Shown here: piece by piece, positions 61,171 through 64,000 of the stretch | Layout: each line of letters starts with the position of its first letter | How positions within the stretch are numbered: the first letter of the stretch is position 1 | Origin: Candidatus Gastranaerophilales bacterium | GTDB taxonomy: Bacteria; Cyanobacteriota; Vampirovibrionia; Gastranaerophilales; Gastranaerophilaceae | Direction of reading: 5' to 3' | Length of the DNA: 64,000 nt | NCBI GenBank assembly: GCA_944322725.1 | Contig: CALUPU010000009.1 | Span: 1-64,000 of the forward strand | Position numbers and translations under genes: made by a program | The notes under the pieces: model-generated | The model's input: the letters and a program-made list of their open reading frames with translations, nothing else | Database searches by the model: none | Told to the model about the DNA's origin: nothing

Positions 61171-64000
61171 ATGCGTTGTCTTAAATGCAAAAAAGAAATA
61201 GCAGATAATTTATTAAGATGTAATTTTTGTAATACAAAAGTACGTACAGTTTGTCCTGTATGCGGTACCGTCAATCCTATTACAGAAGAATACTGCAAAG
61301 GCTGCGGTCTTCAGCTTTTAAAATATTGCCCCGAATGTAAAGCAGTAAATCTCCCGAACGCAAAAAACTGCCGTAAATGCGGTTCTGTTTTTGAACAGGA
61401 GCAGGGTGCCGTTAATATAGAAGACTTAAAACAGGAATTTCCGCAGGAGGATACTTCACTGCCTCAAAAAGAAGAGGAATTTAACGTAGAAACAATCGAA
61501 GACAATGAACTCATTGATTTTGCGGATGATATAGATATTGACGATATTCCTCAGATAAAAGACTTGATAAAACTGAATGAAGAAAACTCGCTTCTGTCAC
61601 TTTCCGATTCTACAGAGGATATAAAAGAGAGTCTTGAAAAAGAAAATATAACAGCAGATCCTATTATAAATACAGATGCGATAAAAACAGAAATTCCCGA
61701 TAACAAAAACGATAACGAAGAAGCCTCCTCACAAGAAAAAACAGAAGAAAAGGAAGAAGCTGAACCGGATACACCGGATAAAGAGCAACAACCGCAGCAA
61801 GAGACTGAACAAGAGCAGCTGCAAGAATCTGCAGCACCTCAGCAGGAGCACGAAACACTTCCAAAAAATGATGCAGGTATTGCAGAAGTAATTGCCTTTG
61901 ACCAGATGAAATGCAAAAACCTGATTGTAAACGCAGTAAGAAACCCGCAAAAACTTATCATCGGTCTGAGTGCACCGGAAGGCAGAGGCAAATCCACTAT
62001 TTTGAAATACCTTTTCGGTGACTTTATGCACCAGAATTACGCATGGTTCTGGGGAGAATGCAGTGCAAATTCGCAAATCAGCCCTTACGGTATTTTTCAG
62101 GAGATGATTCTGACATTTTTCAACATGCCGAATTTCTCTAATATGTCACAGGAATTTTTGAAACAGGCAAAACACATGCTTGCGCAGAATTTCCCTCTTT
62201 TTTCACAGGAAGAAATTTTTAATCTCTTTAACTTCCTCTATCCTTCTTTGACAGCGCATTTTGAAGATATTCTTATAAACAAAGACACAACCTTTGCTCT
62301 GCTTGAAAAAGTTATACTTGAAATTTCCAAAAAAGCTAAACTGATAATTGTTATAGATGACTTTGATATGATAGACGGCGCATCTTATGCCTTCCTGTCT
62401 TATTTTGTTGAGCAGGGTCATCTTGGAGAAAATATAAAACTTATTATTACATACAAAGACAACCGTCTGACTCAGGGTTATTTCTATTCTGAAAAACTTT
62501 TACAGAACGAATACGAGGACATAAGGCTTGCACAACTCACAATGAAAGATGCCGACAACCTTGTAAAAATGTATCTGAACGGGAAAAACCCGCTGCCCGA
62601 ACCTGTTTTCGAAACCATATTCGAATTATCCAAAGGCAACAGCGCATACTTAGAACAAATTTTGATTCTGCTTAATGAACAGAAAGCGTTTTATAATGAA
62701 AATAATGTAATTAAGTACAAACAAACGGAAATTGAAGCTAATTTCCCGAAAAATCTCTACGAAATTCTCTCGTTGAGACTGGAACATCTGCGCGTGAAAT
62801 TCCCTCTCTGCTACAGAACCCTGTGTACTGCAGCAATAATGGGCAACAAATTTAACATTAAACTTCTTGAAATCATAATGAAACTTAAAGCTGATGAGTT
62901 TCAGAATGTTATTAAACTGCTTACAAACTACGCATATATAACGCAGTTTAACAGCAACATCTACGAATTCAAAAACACGCTTCTTTGGAAGTTTGTCTAC
63001 GAAAAAGCAAAACAAAACAAAGATTTTGTCATGCTGAATGAAAAAATCTTTGACATAATAAACTCTTTTACACTGTCAAGTAACGCATTAAAAGCACTTG
63101 TGGCACAGAACTTGAACCAGAAGCTTCTGGCTCTCAACATCTGGACAGAAAACACAAAACTCTGTGCATACCTTGGTGACGAGCACCTCTGGACACTTTC
63201 TCAAAAGCAGTGCCTTAAAATTACGGAAGAAATAACACCGGATAATAATGAAATTATAATAAACAATATTCATGAGCGTCTCGGCAAACTGCTCTATATT
63301 TCAAGACCCTCAGAGGCAGTGCCATATCTGTCCAACGCAATAAGCAATGCTCTCAAGGTAAGCAACAGACCTAAAGTAATCGAACTTTCAGGATATCTTT
63401 CCAAAAGCTGTGCACTCACAGGAAACTATAACGGTGTAATTGAAGCCGTAGACACAGTACTTGCCATAATCGAAAATCCGGTTAACAAACTCGAATGTGC
63501 ATTGATAAAATACAAAAAACTCAATGCAATGTTCAGCATCGGTAATGCCGAAGAAATCTTTAACCTTGCCAGCAATGAGATTATACCTGTTGTTGAGCAG
63601 GCACTGTCCGGTCTTATTCCTAACAACGATATTTCAATGGATGTTATTTATGAAACATGGCTGGAGTGCAATCTGACTGTAGCAATGGCTCTTATTTCGC
63701 AGGGTAACAGCAAATGCTTCTCCATACTTCAGGTAATAGACGAAATCATTGAAAAAAATAATGTCACAAATAAAAACTATCTGCAAAGAGTACAGCTTGC
63801 AAAAGCACTTGCACACAGTATCTCGGGTAATATCAAAAAGTCAGAGGATATTCTGATATCTTTCAGTCAGGAAACAGCAAAAGAAATCGTAGAACCTGAT
63901 GTTATTACGCTCTGGAATTTTACAAACATCTTGAATAAACTCTATAAAAAAGACTGGGAAAATATAAAAGAAGACCTCTATTCCGTTGTTACTTTTGCAA
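61171..64000 (+). CDS. Double zinc-ribbon, STAND-like NTPase with helical repeats (3' partial)
   Basis: The frame from ATG 61171 is open to the window edge (943 residues visible). Residues 1-75 hold repeated CxxC knuckles (MRCLKCKK, RCNFCN, VCPVCG, YCKGCG, YCPECK, NCRKCG), a double zinc ribbon. An acidic, Glu/Gln-rich linker runs to ~235. The NTPase follows with Walker A APEGRGKST (268-276) and Walker B LIIVIDDFD (~391-398), and the pattern LFGDFMHQNYAWFWGECSA is like AAA/STAND ATPases of the adenylate cyclase/MalT-regulator type. After ~500 come winged-helix-like and TPR-like helices. Such proteins are signalling switches; the output is outside the window. It is third in the sigma cluster. 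Confidence 0.78.
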   Translation, partial: MRCLKCKKEIADNLLRCNFCNTKVRTVCPVCGTVNPITEEYCKGCGLQLLKYCPECKAVNLPNAKNCRKCGSVFEQEQGAVNIEDLKQEFPQEDTSLPQKEEEFNVETIEDNELIDFADDIDIDDIPQIKDLIKLNEENSLLSLSDSTEDIKESLEKENITADPIINTDAIKTEIPDNKNDNEEASSQEKTEEKEEAEPDTPDKEQQPQQETEQEQLQESAAPQQEHETLPKNDAGIAEVIAFDQMKCKNLIVNAVRNPQKLIIGLSAPEGRGKSTILKYLFGDFMHQNYAWFWGECSANSQISPYGIFQEMILTFFNMPNFSNMSQEFLKQAKHMLAQNFPLFSQEEIFNLFNFLYPSLTAHFEDILINKDTTFALLEKVILEISKKAKLIIVIDDFDMIDGASYAFLSYFVEQGHLGENIKLIITYKDNRLTQGYFYSEKLLQNEYEDIRLAQLTMKDADNLVKMYLNGKNPLPEPVFETIFELSKGNSAYLEQILILLNEQKAFYNENNVIKYKQTEIEANFPKNLYEILSLRLEHLRVKFPLCYRTLCTAAIMGNKFNIKLLEIIMKLKADEFQNVIKLLTNYAYITQFNSNIYEFKNTLLWKFVYEKAKQNKDFVMLNEKIFDIINSFTLSSNALKALVAQNLNQKLLALNIWTENTKLCAYLGDEHLWTLSQKQCLKITEEITPDNNEIIINNIHERLGKLLYISRPSEAVPYLSNAISNALKVSNRPKVIELSGYLSKSCALTGNYNGVIEAVDTVLAIIENPVNKLECALIKYKKLNAMFSIGNAEEIFNLASNEIIPVVEQALSGLIPNNDISMDVIYETWLECNLTVAMALISQGNSKCFSILQVIDEIIEKNNVTNKNYLQRVQLAKALAHSISGNIKKSEDILISFSQETAKEIVEPDVITLWNFTNILNKLYKKDWENIKEDLYSVVTFA

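Overview
The window is an AT-rich, densely coded bacterial chromosome segment with no rRNA, CRISPR array or intact insertion sequence. The gene content points to an anaerobic or fermentative bacterium with a two-membrane envelope. It has an AsmA-like envelope protein, an SLH-domain envelope protein, ComEC, a CcdA/thioredoxin pair, a four-subunit 2-oxoacid:ferredoxin oxidoreductase and an Fe-S type L-serine dehydratase. This mix, plus many lineage-type proteins without known domains, fits the non-photosynthetic relatives of Cyanobacteria (Vampirovibrionia/'Melainabacteria', Gastranaerophilales type). That placement is inferred from gene content and style; no phylogenetic marker was tested.

Layout. 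1-5085: end of a class V aminotransferase gene, the aroC-aroK-aroB operon on the minus strand, then a plus-strand trio (nitroreductase, HAD phosphatase, exported SagB-like protein). 5211-8203: a Cys-rich SLH protein and two small unknown genes. 8356-11131: flhB, a FliA/WhiG-type sigma factor and a histidine kinase in one operon. 11136-14253: L-serine dehydratase subunits and a sugar-type MFS permease. 14358-18947: small lineage-type proteins, an EF-hand protein, a candidate 6S RNA, an orphan solute-binding protein and a possible FliO-like protein. 19061-25780: aroQ, a bifunctional-nuclease-domain gene, comEC, and membrane or coiled-coil proteins of unknown role. 25922-36456: translation and tRNA genes (gatB, pheS, mnmG, pheT) with hisF, a pilin-like gene, a HEAT-repeat protein and tatD. 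36453-41653: a small XRE regulator locus, purine nucleoside phosphorylase, the VOR/KOR operon and an esterase.

41745-51240: a DUF4145-like protein, a flavodoxin-type reductase, a WG-repeat protein, the AsmA-like protein, a two-component system and a decaying pseudogene. 51324-53218: a small insertion at a tRNA-Ser gene, bounded by an exact 41-bp direct repeat of the tRNA 3' end plus its terminator. It carries a metallo-hydrolase and a divergent HxlR regulator. 53370-57810: thioredoxin/CcdA, a TPR protein, era and a small membrane protein. 58005-64000: a zf-HC2 (anti-sigma type) membrane protein with a TonB/TolA-like C-terminus, then a sigma factor, then a zinc-ribbon NTPase that runs off the window.

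The most notable points are the sigma/anti-sigma/NTPase cluster at the right edge, the tRNA-Ser insertion, a conserved intergenic element present in two copies (40473-40651 and, inverted, 52329-52453), the candidate 6S RNA, and several genes whose predicted promoters imply leaderless mRNAs.
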